This document shows positions 1 through 5,683 of a stretch of DNA of 10,147 bases, one piece after another. The notes below the pieces were generated by a model that was not told where the DNA came from, did no database searches, and saw only the letters and a list, made by a program, of their open reading frames with translations. The stretch spans positions 1 through 10,147 of the forward strand of contig JADFGI010000078.1 of NCBI GenBank assembly GCA_022567815.1, read 5' to 3'. Numbering within the stretch: position 1 is the stretch's first letter; each line of letters starts with the position of its first letter. Made by a program: the position numbers and the translations under genes. Source of the DNA: Nitrospinota bacterium. Lineage in GTDB: Bacteria; Nitrospinota; Nitrospinia; Nitrospinales; VA-1.

Positions 1-1
1 G

Positions 2-121
2 GTTCTTTAGGCCAGACGGTCCCGGGGGGAGGATTCCTATATAGAGTTGGCCAAGGAAATTATCTCTCGCTCAAGAACCGAAACTTTAGAAACAACCCCT
101 ATGGGTGAGCCTGTCGCATGA
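2..121 (+). CDS. parA: ParA/Soj chromosome-partitioning ATPase, C-terminal end only
   Basis: Only the last ~35 codons lie in the window. The frame ending at TGA 119-121 reads RSRGEDSYIELAKEI, which matches the usual ParA/Soj tail (YDxRSRGAxSYIELAKEI), and it ends in GEPVA. Its stop overlaps the parB start as ATGA (118-121), the classic translational coupling of parA and parB. ParA is the Walker-type ATPase that works with ParB to segregate replication origins. Oddity: the same frame has TAG at 8-10, where the family has a tyrosine, and the next two residues do not fit, although the spacing to RSRG is normal. This could be sequence error at a contig edge or a decayed gene. Identity rests on the tail and on the neighbouring parB. 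Confidence 0.72.
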
Positions 122-987
122 ATCGAAAAGCGCTCGGAAAAGGCATCAACGCCCTGATTCCCGATTTTGAGATCGGCGTTCCTCAATCCGGTGGAGTCGG
201 GCCCGGACCGGCGGAGATCCTGGTCGATGACATTGTTCCCAACAAGCTCCAGCCCAGAAAATATTTTGATGACGATAAACTGGAAGAACTGGTACTTTCC
301 ATTCAGGAGAAGGGTATTCTTCAGCCAGTCATTGTCCAAAAGGGCAAGGGCAATCATTATGAGCTGATCGTCGGTGAACGCCGCTGGCGGGCAGGCAAGA
401 AGGCCGGTCTCAAAAAAATCCCCGCCATCATTCGGGAGGTCAGCACTGCCGAGTCCCTGGAAATCGCAATCATTGAAAACATTCATCGCCACGATCTCAA
501 TCCCATTGAAGAAGCCAATGCATACTCGCAGTTGGCCAACGAGTTTGGCCTGACCCAGGAAAAACTGGCCAAACGGCTGGGCAAAAACCGCGCTTCCATC
601 GCCAACACCCTGCGGCTCCTGAAACTGCCGAAGGGAGTGAAGGAAGACATGGTCGCCGGGCGGTTTTCCATGGGGCACGCACGCGCCTTGCTGGGTCTTG
701 AGTCGGCGAAGGATATCGAGGCACTAAGACGGGAAATCCAGAAAAATGACATGAATGTCCGCCAGACCGAAGAGCGGGTCCGGCAGTTGAAAACATCTTC
801 CTCACCGAAGGCGCCTGAAAAAAAGAAGGATATTTTTCTCAAGACTCTGGAAACGGAACTGGGACGAAAGTTGGGAACTAAAGTGGAAATAATCCCGAAC
901 CAAAAGGGCGGCAAGGTGGTGATTACTTATTATTCGAACGATGACCTGGAACGCATCCGGGGCATGATTGTAAAAAAAATCGGTTGA
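118..987 (+). CDS. parB: ParB/Spo0J chromosome-partitioning protein (CTP-dependent DNA clamp)
   Basis: A full-length, 289-residue ParB of normal family length. It opens with RKALGKGINALIP, the usual chromosomal ParB N-terminus. The ParB/Srx CTP-binding domain spans about residues 33-133. It includes LQPRKYFDDDKLEELVLSI, the GERRWRA motif (86-92) that contacts CTP in this family, and ENIHRHDLNPIEEA (120-133). A helix-turn-helix follows at about 143-170 (LTQEKLAKRLGKNRASIANT), then GHARALL (186-192). A lysine-rich linker (about 226-238) leads to a C-terminal dimerisation region (about 239-289). ParB loads at parS sites near the origin and acts with ParA. The start is set by the ATGA overlap with parA. 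I saw no parS site (TGTTTCACGTGAAACA-like) in the window. Confidence 0.96.
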   Translation: MNRKALGKGINALIPDFEIGVPQSGGVGPGPAEILVDDIVPNKLQPRKYFDDDKLEELVLSIQEKGILQPVIVQKGKGNHYELIVGERRWRAGKKAGLKKIPAIIREVSTAESLEIAIIENIHRHDLNPIEEANAYSQLANEFGLTQEKLAKRLGKNRASIANTLRLLKLPKGVKEDMVAGRFSMGHARALLGLESAKDIEALRREIQKNDMNVRQTEERVRQLKTSSSPKAPEKKKDIFLKTLETELGRKLGTKVEIIPNQKGGKVVITYYSNDDLERIRGMIVKKIG

Positions 988-1025
988 AAGACAGATCTTA
1001 ATACTAATATTCCGGAGACAATGGA

Positions 1026-1427
1026 ATGGCGCAAAAAAAGGGAGACGATCAGCTAAAGGCCTATATGGGCGAGGATGCGGTGTTCAACGGATCTCTGACT
1101 TTTGAGGGAACCGTGCGAATTGATGGCCGCTTCGAGGGTCAGGTGATTACCGAAGACACCCTCATCGTCGGCGAATCCGGAAGGCTCATTGCCGATATCA
1201 AAGCCGGAACGGTTATCTGCAAGGGAAAGATTGAAGGAACCGTGATCGCCACCGAGAAAATTGAACTTCATTCCACCGGCCAGATCGTGGGGTCGATAAA
1301 AGCCAAGGCCCTGCACGTGGAAATCGGCGGTTTATTGGATGGCCAGTGTGATATGTCCGGCCAGGGAAACAAAATCGTCGCGTTGAAAAAAAAAGAAGAG
1401 AGCGGAACCAGTACCGGTAGAGGTTGA
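1026..1427 (+). CDS. Bactofilin (polymer-forming cytoskeletal protein)
   Basis: 133 residues, typical of bactofilins (PF04519, formerly DUF583). A short charged, disordered N-terminus (1-12) precedes a right-handed beta-helix core built from repeating short strands with glycine turns: AVFNGSLTFEGTVRIDGRFEG (about 18-38), LIVGESGRLIADIKAG, VICKGKIEGTVIATEKIEL and QIVGSIKAKALHVEIGG. A polar, lysine-rich tail follows. Bactofilins polymerise without nucleotide and scaffold polar or membrane-associated structures. In Myxococcus they are encoded near parAB and help position the Par machinery, so this location just after parB suggests a similar link (inference). The start at 1026 is favoured by GGAG at 1014-1017. 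The ATG at 1021 is in another frame. Confidence 0.93.
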   Translation: MAQKKGDDQLKAYMGEDAVFNGSLTFEGTVRIDGRFEGQVITEDTLIVGESGRLIADIKAGTVICKGKIEGTVIATEKIELHSTGQIVGSIKAKALHVEIGGLLDGQCDMSGQGNKIVALKKKEESGTSTGRG

Positions 1428-1441
1428 CTCCAGGGCGTATC

Positions 1442-1472
1442 GAAAAATTCCATCTGGACTATGAGCCAATCT
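1442..1472 (+). repeat. Dispersed GGACTATGAGCC element, copy 1
   Basis: AAAAATTC followed shortly by TGGACTATGAGCCAA matches the element at 7616-7645, which has the same two blocks at the same spacing. A more diverged relative lies at 7716-7745. This copy lacks the hairpin that follows the two copies near 7650 and 7750. Confidence 0.6.
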
Positions 1473-1540
1473 AATAATAAAGGGAGACTGCAGACCGCAC
1501 ACCTGAGACCAAAAAACTCCGGGTTAATTGAGAACTAATG

Positions 1541-1590
1541 ATTTTTCAAAAACCCATCGAACGTAAACTTTTGATCCAGCGTTACGCTGG
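1541..1590 (+). repeat. Dispersed palindrome-containing element, copy 1
   Basis: The segment 1546-1590 matches 3951-3995 at 38 of 45 positions with no gaps, starting TCAAAAACCCATCG. It ends in the palindrome CCAGCGTTACGCTGG (1576-1590). The same 15-base palindrome, with only the centre base varying, recurs at 3981, 5392 and 8771. Confidence 0.8.
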
Positions 1591-1764
1591 TTACAAAGGC
1601 CAGAAAATATTAATTTTAGAGATTCCTTCCAGTGAAAATTCATTCCACGCCCAATTAAAATCCGGGCTCCCGGCCAGGCAGATCCCCTCCATGAAAGCCC
1701 AATTCTCCAATTCAACCCCGTCCCCAGCAATTATCTGTTTAATGTTTATGCGGAATTCTCCGCT

Positions 1765-2475
1765 ATGAAAAACAATGGCATGGAAACCGACGCAAAAGGC
1801 GTCCTTTACATTATAAGTACACCAATCGGTAACCTGGAAGACATCACCCGCCGGTCGGTAGAACTTCTCCGGCAGGTGCATGTGATCGCCGCGGAAGACA
1901 CTCGCAGAACCCGGATTTTACTGAATCATTATCATATTAAGACAAGACTCTCCAGTTTTCACAGTTATAACCAGGAGAAAAAGGCCGGCAAGTTCATCAG
2001 CATTCTCAATGAGGGAAAAGATGTGGCGTTGGTTTCCGATGCCGGAACTCCTGGAATTTCCGATCCTTTATACCATCTGGTACAACTGGCGTTGGCGGAA
2101 GGCGTTACGGTGCAGTCCCTGCCGGGACCATCGGCTGTTTTAGCGGCGCTTACGGTTTCCGGATTGCCGATGGATCGTTTTGTGTTTGAAGGTTTTCTGC
2201 CACTAAAGAAAAAAAGGAAAACCCGATTGAAAGAATTGGCTGGTGAGAAACGCACTATCGTTCTTTACGAATCCCCGCATCGCATCCAAAAGACCTTGGG
2301 TGAATTATACGAAGTCATGGGAAATCGCAAAGCCGCGTTGGCCAGGGAATTGACCAAAATGTATGAAGAAGTGATTCGCGGTAATTTAAAGGATCTGGCG
2401 GAAATGGCAGGGAAAAGGAAATGGAAGGGCGAAATCACTCTGGTGATCGCCGGGAGTTTAATCAAGGAGGGTTAG
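1765..2475 (+). CDS. rsmI: 16S rRNA (cytidine(1402)-2'-O)-methyltransferase RsmI
   Basis: 236 residues carrying the signature blocks of RsmI, a SAM-dependent tetrapyrrole-methylase-fold enzyme: STPIGNLEDIT (18-28), AAEDTRRT (42-49), SFHSYN (64-69), SDAGTPGISDP (91-101), PGPSAVLAAL (120-129), GFLPLKKKRK (143-152), YESPHR (168-173) and ARELTKMYEE (193-202). RsmI 2'-O-methylates C1402 in the ribosomal decoding centre. The protein stops soon after GEITLVIAG, so it lacks the small C-terminal extension found in longer homologues such as the ~286-residue E. coli protein; short forms do occur. The start is uncertain: ATG 1765 has only a weak purine stretch upstream, and ATG 1780 is an alternative. 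The downstream ParA-like gene begins 4 nt after the stop, with its ribosome-binding site inside this coding end, indicating an operon. Confidence 0.95.
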   Translation: MKNNGMETDAKGVLYIISTPIGNLEDITRRSVELLRQVHVIAAEDTRRTRILLNHYHIKTRLSSFHSYNQEKKAGKFISILNEGKDVALVSDAGTPGISDPLYHLVQLALAEGVTVQSLPGPSAVLAALTVSGLPMDRFVFEGFLPLKKKRKTRLKELAGEKRTIVLYESPHRIQKTLGELYEVMGNRKAALARELTKMYEEVIRGNLKDLAEMAGKRKWKGEITLVIAGSLIKEG

Positions 2476-2479
2476 ATAG

Positions 2480-3796
2480 ATGGCCATCATTTCAATCATT
2501 GGCCCCAAGGGGGGGATTGGAAAGACCACATTATCCATTAATATTGCCGCGGCCTTGGCGGGTGCGCAGAAGATAAAGGGCGCGAAAAGCCGGGTATGCC
2601 TGATAGACCTGGATTTGCGCCTGCCCACCATCTCCAGCATTCTGGACAGTCATCCCCGCAAAACGTTCTACGATCTTTTTGAAACCCTGGCCAACAAAAC
2701 CCACCAGTCCGATACCCTGCAAACCGTTTACAGGATCATCAGCTCCTTCAAAAGTTATCTGGATGGGGACCTCTCCGCAAACAGCCGTCAACTGGCTAAA
2801 AGCCTGGTGTTGTATAAAACTATCGACACGAACCTGTTCCACTTTTTCGATTTCGAGTTCGGCAACCAAGTGTACGATTTGTTTCTGCAACGGGAAAAAA
2901 TCGAGAGCCCGGCGCACTTGCAAACCCTGGCTCCCCTGTTACTTAGTATAGACATTTCAGGCATTAAGGCCCATATGGGCCATATGCAGGAAAACTCGCG
3001 TCCGCTGGTCGAGGATTATGTCAATTTTATCGAAGAGTACGGTTTTTCCATCATTGGCGGCGAAGTGCCGATCATGGGTAAAAAAAATCACCGGAAAAGA
3101 ATCAACGAACCGGTTTTTCTCCAGTTGTTTCTGGAGTTTCTCAATGAAGTGTGCGAAAAGTTCGATCATGTCATTTTGGACACCCCCGCCGGAGGCGTCA
3201 ATCATATCTCCTCCCTCATGAACATCCTGGATCATGTCATTCTGGTGTTCGACATGAGCAACCGCATCGCCGTCAGCGGAAGCCTGGACGCGCTTCATTC
3301 CTTCATTGATTATTATGAAGAATTTTTGCAGGATTTTAATCACGACCGATTGACAGGACTTGACAAAGCCTACGTCAACCGGCTGGTTGCGGCAAATGGC
3401 CACCGCGCCGTGGAAGAAACCCTGCGCAATAAAAAAATAGGTCTGCTTTTTAATCGTTGTCAGGGAAACGATGAAATATCCGACTGCCTGCGGCGGATGA
3501 GAGAGTATCTGGATACTCTGGATAAATACGAAGAATACAAAAATCGCATTCGCATCGTGGGAATGATGCCGCAACACAAAATCATCCACATCACCAACAA
3601 CCGGGGCGCCTTGTTTTACGATAAGGACAAGGAACTGCGCCAGCGGGTAGACATGGTGGCCCAAAGCATCCATTGCGAAAATTCGTCCGTCCCTTCCCTT
3701 TCCTGCTCAGATGAAGAAATCCTGCAATACCTGGAGGCCAAAAATAAATCCGGCTTCGTAGCGCGACTTGGCCGTCTGGCCGCAAGTTTTAGTTGA
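2480..3796 (+). CDS. ParA/MinD-family ATPase with large internal insertion
   Basis: 438 residues, much longer than typical ParA/MinD proteins (~260-300). The deviant Walker A motif GPKGGIGKTT (8-17) has both lysines (K10 and K15) diagnostic of the ParA/MinD/SIMIBI class. A Walker A' segment LIDLDLRLPT follows (41-50), and the switch II/Walker B block HVILDTPAGG lies at 230-239. In MinD-like proteins the A' and switch II aspartates are about 80 residues apart; here the gap is about 190, implying an extra region of about 110 residues within about 60-225. After the core come IGLLFNRCQG (320-329), RIVGMMPQHK (358-367) and an acidic/basic C-terminal tail. There is no signal peptide or obvious membrane helix. 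A strong AAGGAGG precedes the start. No ParB-like partner is adjacent. The cargo is unknown; the flagellin neighbours make FlhG-like positioning possible but unproven. Confidence 0.88.
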   Translation: MAIISIIGPKGGIGKTTLSINIAAALAGAQKIKGAKSRVCLIDLDLRLPTISSILDSHPRKTFYDLFETLANKTHQSDTLQTVYRIISSFKSYLDGDLSANSRQLAKSLVLYKTIDTNLFHFFDFEFGNQVYDLFLQREKIESPAHLQTLAPLLLSIDISGIKAHMGHMQENSRPLVEDYVNFIEEYGFSIIGGEVPIMGKKNHRKRINEPVFLQLFLEFLNEVCEKFDHVILDTPAGGVNHISSLMNILDHVILVFDMSNRIAVSGSLDALHSFIDYYEEFLQDFNHDRLTGLDKAYVNRLVAANGHRAVEETLRNKKIGLLFNRCQGNDEISDCLRRMREYLDTLDKYEEYKNRIRIVGMMPQHKIIHITNNRGALFYDKDKELRQRVDMVAQSIHCENSSVPSLSCSDEEILQYLEAKNKSGFVARLGRLAASFS

Positions 3797-3832
3797 CCCC
3801 TTCCTCCTGGACCTTCCCAAATCACATTTATT

Positions 3833-3916
3833 CCCACCAGTGGGTTTCATACCCCGCCCCGCAACGCGGGGAGGAGATGCGGGGCAGACTCCTCCGCGGA
3901 GGGCGAACTTGCTCAC
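3833..3916 (+). repeat. Mosaic palindromic element (GCAACGCGGG and CCTCCGCGGAGG modules)
   Basis: The left module, 3840-3890, matches 5279-5329 at 42 of 51 positions without gaps and includes the hairpin CCCCGC-AAC-GCGGGG. The right module, 3889-3916, is identical over 28 bases to the reverse complement of 9093-9120 and matches 8786-8813 at 26 of 28; its core is the palindrome CCTCCGCGGAGG. The same two module types therefore occur in different combinations elsewhere in the window. Confidence 0.85.
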
Positions 3917-3950
3917 GAGCCCTTAGGATTATAGGGAAACTATTAATTCT

Positions 3951-3995
3951 TCAAAAACCCATCGCACGTTAACACTGGGTCCAGCGTCACGCTGG
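3951..3995 (+). repeat. Dispersed palindrome-containing element, copy 2
   Basis: Ungapped match to 1546-1590 (38/45), ending in the palindrome CCAGCGTCACGCTGG (3981-3995). The final block GGGTCCAGCGTCACGCTGGC also occurs exactly at 5388-5407. Confidence 0.85.
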
Positions 3996-4030
3996 CCGCT
4001 TGCGGCGGGGTCGTTCATTGAATGTTCAAA

Positions 4031-4069
4031 GAAAAAGCGCCCCTTTAAAAAGAGACGCTTTTTCTTTTT
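4031..4069. terminator. Probable bidirectional terminator between the ParA-like gene and flagellin 1
   Basis: GAAAAAGCG (4031-4039) pairs with CGCTTTTTC (4056-4064), and the inner part can pair further with mismatches. A TTTTTA tail follows on the plus strand. Read on the minus strand, the stem itself supplies a T-rich 3' arm followed by TTTG. The position between convergent genes fits a shared terminator. Confidence 0.65.
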
Positions 4070-4073
4070 AACT

Positions 4074-4102
4074 ATCCCGCCAGGCTTCGTGCCTGACGGG
4101 AT
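4074..4102. repeat. Strong intergenic hairpin (REP-like)
   Basis: ATCCCGCCAGGC (4074-4085) and GCCTGACGGGAT (4091-4102) pair over 12 positions with one mismatch around a TTCGT loop. It lies 22 bases past the flagellin 1 stop on its transcribed side. There is no T-run, so it looks more like a REP-type palindrome or an mRNA 3'-end stabiliser than a second terminator. Confidence 0.6.
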
Positions 4103-4123
4103 GTTATCCCCCCGGATTTATAA

Positions 4124-5008
4124 TCAAACCATTTCGTCCAGAACGATTTTTTTACTGAGCAACTGCAGGACGGATTGCGGAATCAGATTGGCCTGACCCA
4201 CCATCGCCGTTGCCGCCTGGACAAGGATTTGATTCCGTGTCAGCAACGCCACTTCCTCGGCGATATCCGCATCCCGGATGGCTGATTCCGCTGATTGCAG
4301 GTTTTCTACCGTAATGGAAAGGTTGGCGATGGTTCGCACCAACCGGTTCTGGACCGCGCCGATCGCGCCGCGAGCCGCTGTTACCTTAGCAATGGCGGTG
4401 TTGATGGAATCAAGCGCCGTTAATGCGGCTCCTGCTGTGGTGACGGAAAGTATGTCGATGGCCAGACTGGAAGCGGTTATCGCCCCAAGATTTACTTCGG
4501 TATTGAGGTTGATTCTGCTGTTTGCAGAAGAATCGATCCCCACCTGGATCGAAATCTGATTTTCGCTGGCGATAGTGTTCGCTAGTGAACCATCCACCAG
4601 CTTTTGCCCGTTAAATTCCGTGGTTGCCGAAATTCGGTCAATCTCCTTCCTCAACTGATCGAACTCCAATTGAATGGTGGCGCGTTCCGTGGACCCGACG
4701 GTTCCCGTCGCGGCTTGAGAAGAGAGCTCCCGCAGGCGGATAAGAATACCCGATTGCTCGTTCAGAGCGCCTTCGGTAACGTTGATTAGAGAAATACCGT
4801 CATTGGCGTTTCTTACTGCCTGTCTGAGAGCGCGGATATCTGAGCGTAATGCCTCGGATATGGCGAGACCCGCCGCGTCGTCGGCGCCACGATTGATCCG
4901 GATACCGGACGCAATACGTTCTATCGATACCGCAAGACGGTCGTTGTTGATACCCAATATTCTTTGGGCGTTGAGCGAGGGAATATTGTTGAAGATTCGA
5001 ACTGGCAT
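4124..5008 (-). CDS. Flagellin 1 (FliC/FlaA family)
   Basis: 294 residues from ATG 5006-5008. An in-frame ATG at 5023 exists, but GGAGG at 5017-5021 lies 8 nt before 5008, and the resulting MPVRIFNN start matches the paralogue's MAVRIFNN. The conserved N-terminal D0/D1 region includes RIASGIRINRGADDAAGLAI and NDGISLINVTEGALNE; the C-terminal one includes ESAIRDADIAEEVALLTRNQILVQA and GQANLIPQSVLQLL. The protein is short, with no D2/D3 outer domain. Flagellins are exported by the flagellar type III apparatus and polymerise into the filament. Oddity: after QLL, where the paralogue stops with one more residue, this protein adds SKKIVLDEMV, just after a run of seven A bases. It has a sigma-28 promoter and a structured leader with GGA-loop hairpins. 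Confidence 0.96.
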   Translation of the reverse strand: MPVRIFNNIPSLNAQRILGINNDRLAVSIERIASGIRINRGADDAAGLAISEALRSDIRALRQAVRNANDGISLINVTEGALNEQSGILIRLRELSSQAATGTVGSTERATIQLEFDQLRKEIDRISATTEFNGQKLVDGSLANTIASENQISIQVGIDSSANSRINLNTEVNLGAITASSLAIDILSVTTAGAALTALDSINTAIAKVTAARGAIGAVQNRLVRTIANLSITVENLQSAESAIRDADIAEEVALLTRNQILVQAATAMVGQANLIPQSVLQLLSKKIVLDEMV

Positions 5009-5016
5009 TGCCTCAT

Positions 5017-5114
5017 CCTCCATGATTTAAGGTTTTTTTCGGGTTATTGTTTTGGCCTCCATGCCAAAACACGCCTCCAAGCGTTAACCCTAAGTGAGGA
5101 ATCCCTTTCCTCAC
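5017..5114 (-). promoter_or_regulatory. Flagellin 1 mRNA leader with stem-loops presenting ANGGA (putative CsrA sites)
   Basis: In mRNA sense, the first hairpin is GUGAGGAA-AGGGA-UUCCUCAC (5114-5094), an 8-bp perfect stem with AGGGA as the loop. The second is GUUUUGGC-AUGGAG-GCCAAAAC (5070-5049), an 8-bp perfect stem with AUGGAG in the loop, enclosed by TAACCC/GGGTTA (5085-5090 with 5041-5046). A third AUGGA (5023-5019) overlaps the GGAGG ribosome-binding site (5021-5017). CsrA/RsmA is known to bind ANGGA in hairpin loops and at the Shine-Dalgarno, and it controls flagellin (hag) translation in Bacillus. Binding here is inferred from motif and structure only. Confidence 0.6.
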
Positions 5115-5205
5115 CATGAATCAATTAGTTACGCGGCACCTCCCTTTTCAATGGTTTTGATTGGCTTGCTATTTTTGTTTCCGGCAAACCTATACTCAAT
5201 GAGGC

Positions 5206-5232
5206 GTATCGGCGCGAATAAAGTTTTCTTTA
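5206..5232 (-). promoter_or_regulatory. Sigma-28 (FliA) promoter of flagellin 1
   Basis: Read on the minus strand: TAAAGAAA (5232-5225), an 11-base spacer, then GCCGATAC (5213-5206). The enterobacterial sigma-28 consensus is TAAAGTTT-N11-GCCGATAA. Transcription should begin near 5199, leaving a leader of about 190 nt before the ATG at 5008. A matching promoter lies upstream of the second flagellin gene. Confidence 0.85.
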
Positions 5233-5278
5233 ATAAAATTCTTAGGAGAAAAAACCCGATTCAAATTGATTCCTGCAA

Positions 5279-5329
5279 GTGGGCTTCATATCCTGCCCTG
5301 CAACGCGGGCATGAGATACGGGGCAAACG
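5279..5329 (+). repeat. Mosaic palindromic element, GCAACGCGGG module, copy 2
   Basis: Matches 3840-3890 at 42 of 51 ungapped positions (starts GTGGGCTTCATA, contains GCAACGCGGG and GAGATACGGGGCA). This copy is not followed by the CCTCCGCGGAGG module found at 3889. Confidence 0.8.
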
Positions 5330-5391
5330 TTAGCTGTGCTCGCGATCCCCGGAAAACCTTAGTTTGCAGAGAAAGATGTTGCCAATCGGGT

Positions 5392-5406
5392 CCAGCGTCA
5401 CGCTGG
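5392..5406. repeat. CCAGCGTNACGCTGG palindrome, copy 3
   Basis: CCAGCGTCACGCTGG, a perfect 7-bp inverted repeat around one base. With flanks it forms the 20-base block GGGTCCAGCGTCACGCTGGC at 5388-5407, identical to 3977-3996. Confidence 0.8.
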
Positions 5407-5498
5407 CCGTGGAAGGTTATTCTGGCAAATGCGAAGGAAGGTTGCGGTGGGCTTGCAAATTTCGCGATCGGTTATTTCAGCGGATGAGGAAAATCAAA

Positions 5499-5541
5499 GC
5501 CAGGGGCGGTACATGGGGCATGGATGTAGACCGCCCCTGGC
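5499..5541 (-). terminator. Long perfect hairpin downstream of flagellin 2, possible terminator
   Basis: GCCAGGGGCGGT (5499-5510) and ACCGCCCCTGGC (5530-5541) form a perfect 12-bp GC-rich stem around a 19-base loop, in which ACAT/ATGT can pair further. In flagellin 2 orientation the stem is followed by TTTGATTTT, a loose T-rich tract, so it could end that transcript about 140 nt past the stop codon. The plus-strand side has no T tract. It could instead be a repeat or a small structured RNA. Confidence 0.45.
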
Positions 5542-5683
5542 AATGAGTGCATTCATAGGTGAAGGAAAATTGCCGTCCCTGACAAGAACTCGTCCTCAGC
5601 CTTCCTTGTGGTAATTTTTGGCGAGGAAAGTAGATCAACTTTTTCTTTAGGCATTTTTCTCACTATGTTTACCAGTTTTTAAA

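Larger units (their letters stand above)
1428..1764. other. Intergenic region between bactofilin and rsmI, with two dispersed repeats
   Basis: 337 bases without a convincing gene. It contains a copy of the GGACTATGAGCC element (about 1442-1472) and a 50-base element ending in a CCAGCGTTACGCTGG palindrome (1541-1590). The only open plus-strand frame (1538-1768) starts inside the second repeat and has no recognisable domain. No clear -10/-35 promoter or T-tailed terminator was identified. Confidence 0.6.
3797..4123. other. Convergent intergenic region packed with palindromic modules
   Basis: 327 bases between the plus-strand ParA-like gene and the minus-strand flagellin. In order it holds CCCAC-CA-GTGGG (3833-3844), CCCCGC-AAC-GCGGGG (3857-3871), a CCTCCGCGGAGG module (3889-3916), a 45-base dispersed element (3951-3995), a T-tailed hairpin (4031-4069) and a strong ATCCCG-type hairpin (4074-4102). 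No gene is supported. Small frames across it begin inside the repeats. Confidence 0.7.
5009..5683. other. Inter-flagellin region: leader and promoter of flagellin 1, repeats, downstream hairpin of flagellin 2
   Basis: 675 bases with no supported gene. From the flagellin 1 side it holds the structured mRNA leader (5009 to about 5199), a sigma-28 promoter (5206-5232), a mosaic palindromic element (5279-5329), a CCAGCGTCACGCTGG palindrome (5392-5406) and a 12-bp perfect hairpin (5499-5541). In about 5407-5498 and 5542-5683 I see no recognisable features. Small plus-strand frames here have no recognisable domains. Confidence 0.65.

Noticed and set aside
37..678. 213-codon minus-strand open frame opposite parB
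   Set aside because: Lies antisense to the well-supported parA end and parB; no recognisable domain; its openness follows from parB codon use.
1538..1768. 76-codon plus-strand frame whose stop overlaps the rsmI start as ATGA
   Set aside because: The overlap is suggestive of coupling, but the frame starts within a dispersed repeat, has no Shine-Dalgarno and shows no recognisable sequence.
2957..3673. 238-codon minus-strand open frame opposite the ParA-like gene
   Set aside because: Antisense to a gene with clear motifs and a strong ribosome-binding site; no family resemblance.
5009..5023. Alternative flagellin 1 start at ATG 5021-5023 (adds MEDEA)
   Set aside because: That ATG overlaps the GGAGG ribosome-binding site, which is correctly placed for the ATG at 5008; the paralogue also starts at the equivalent of 5008.
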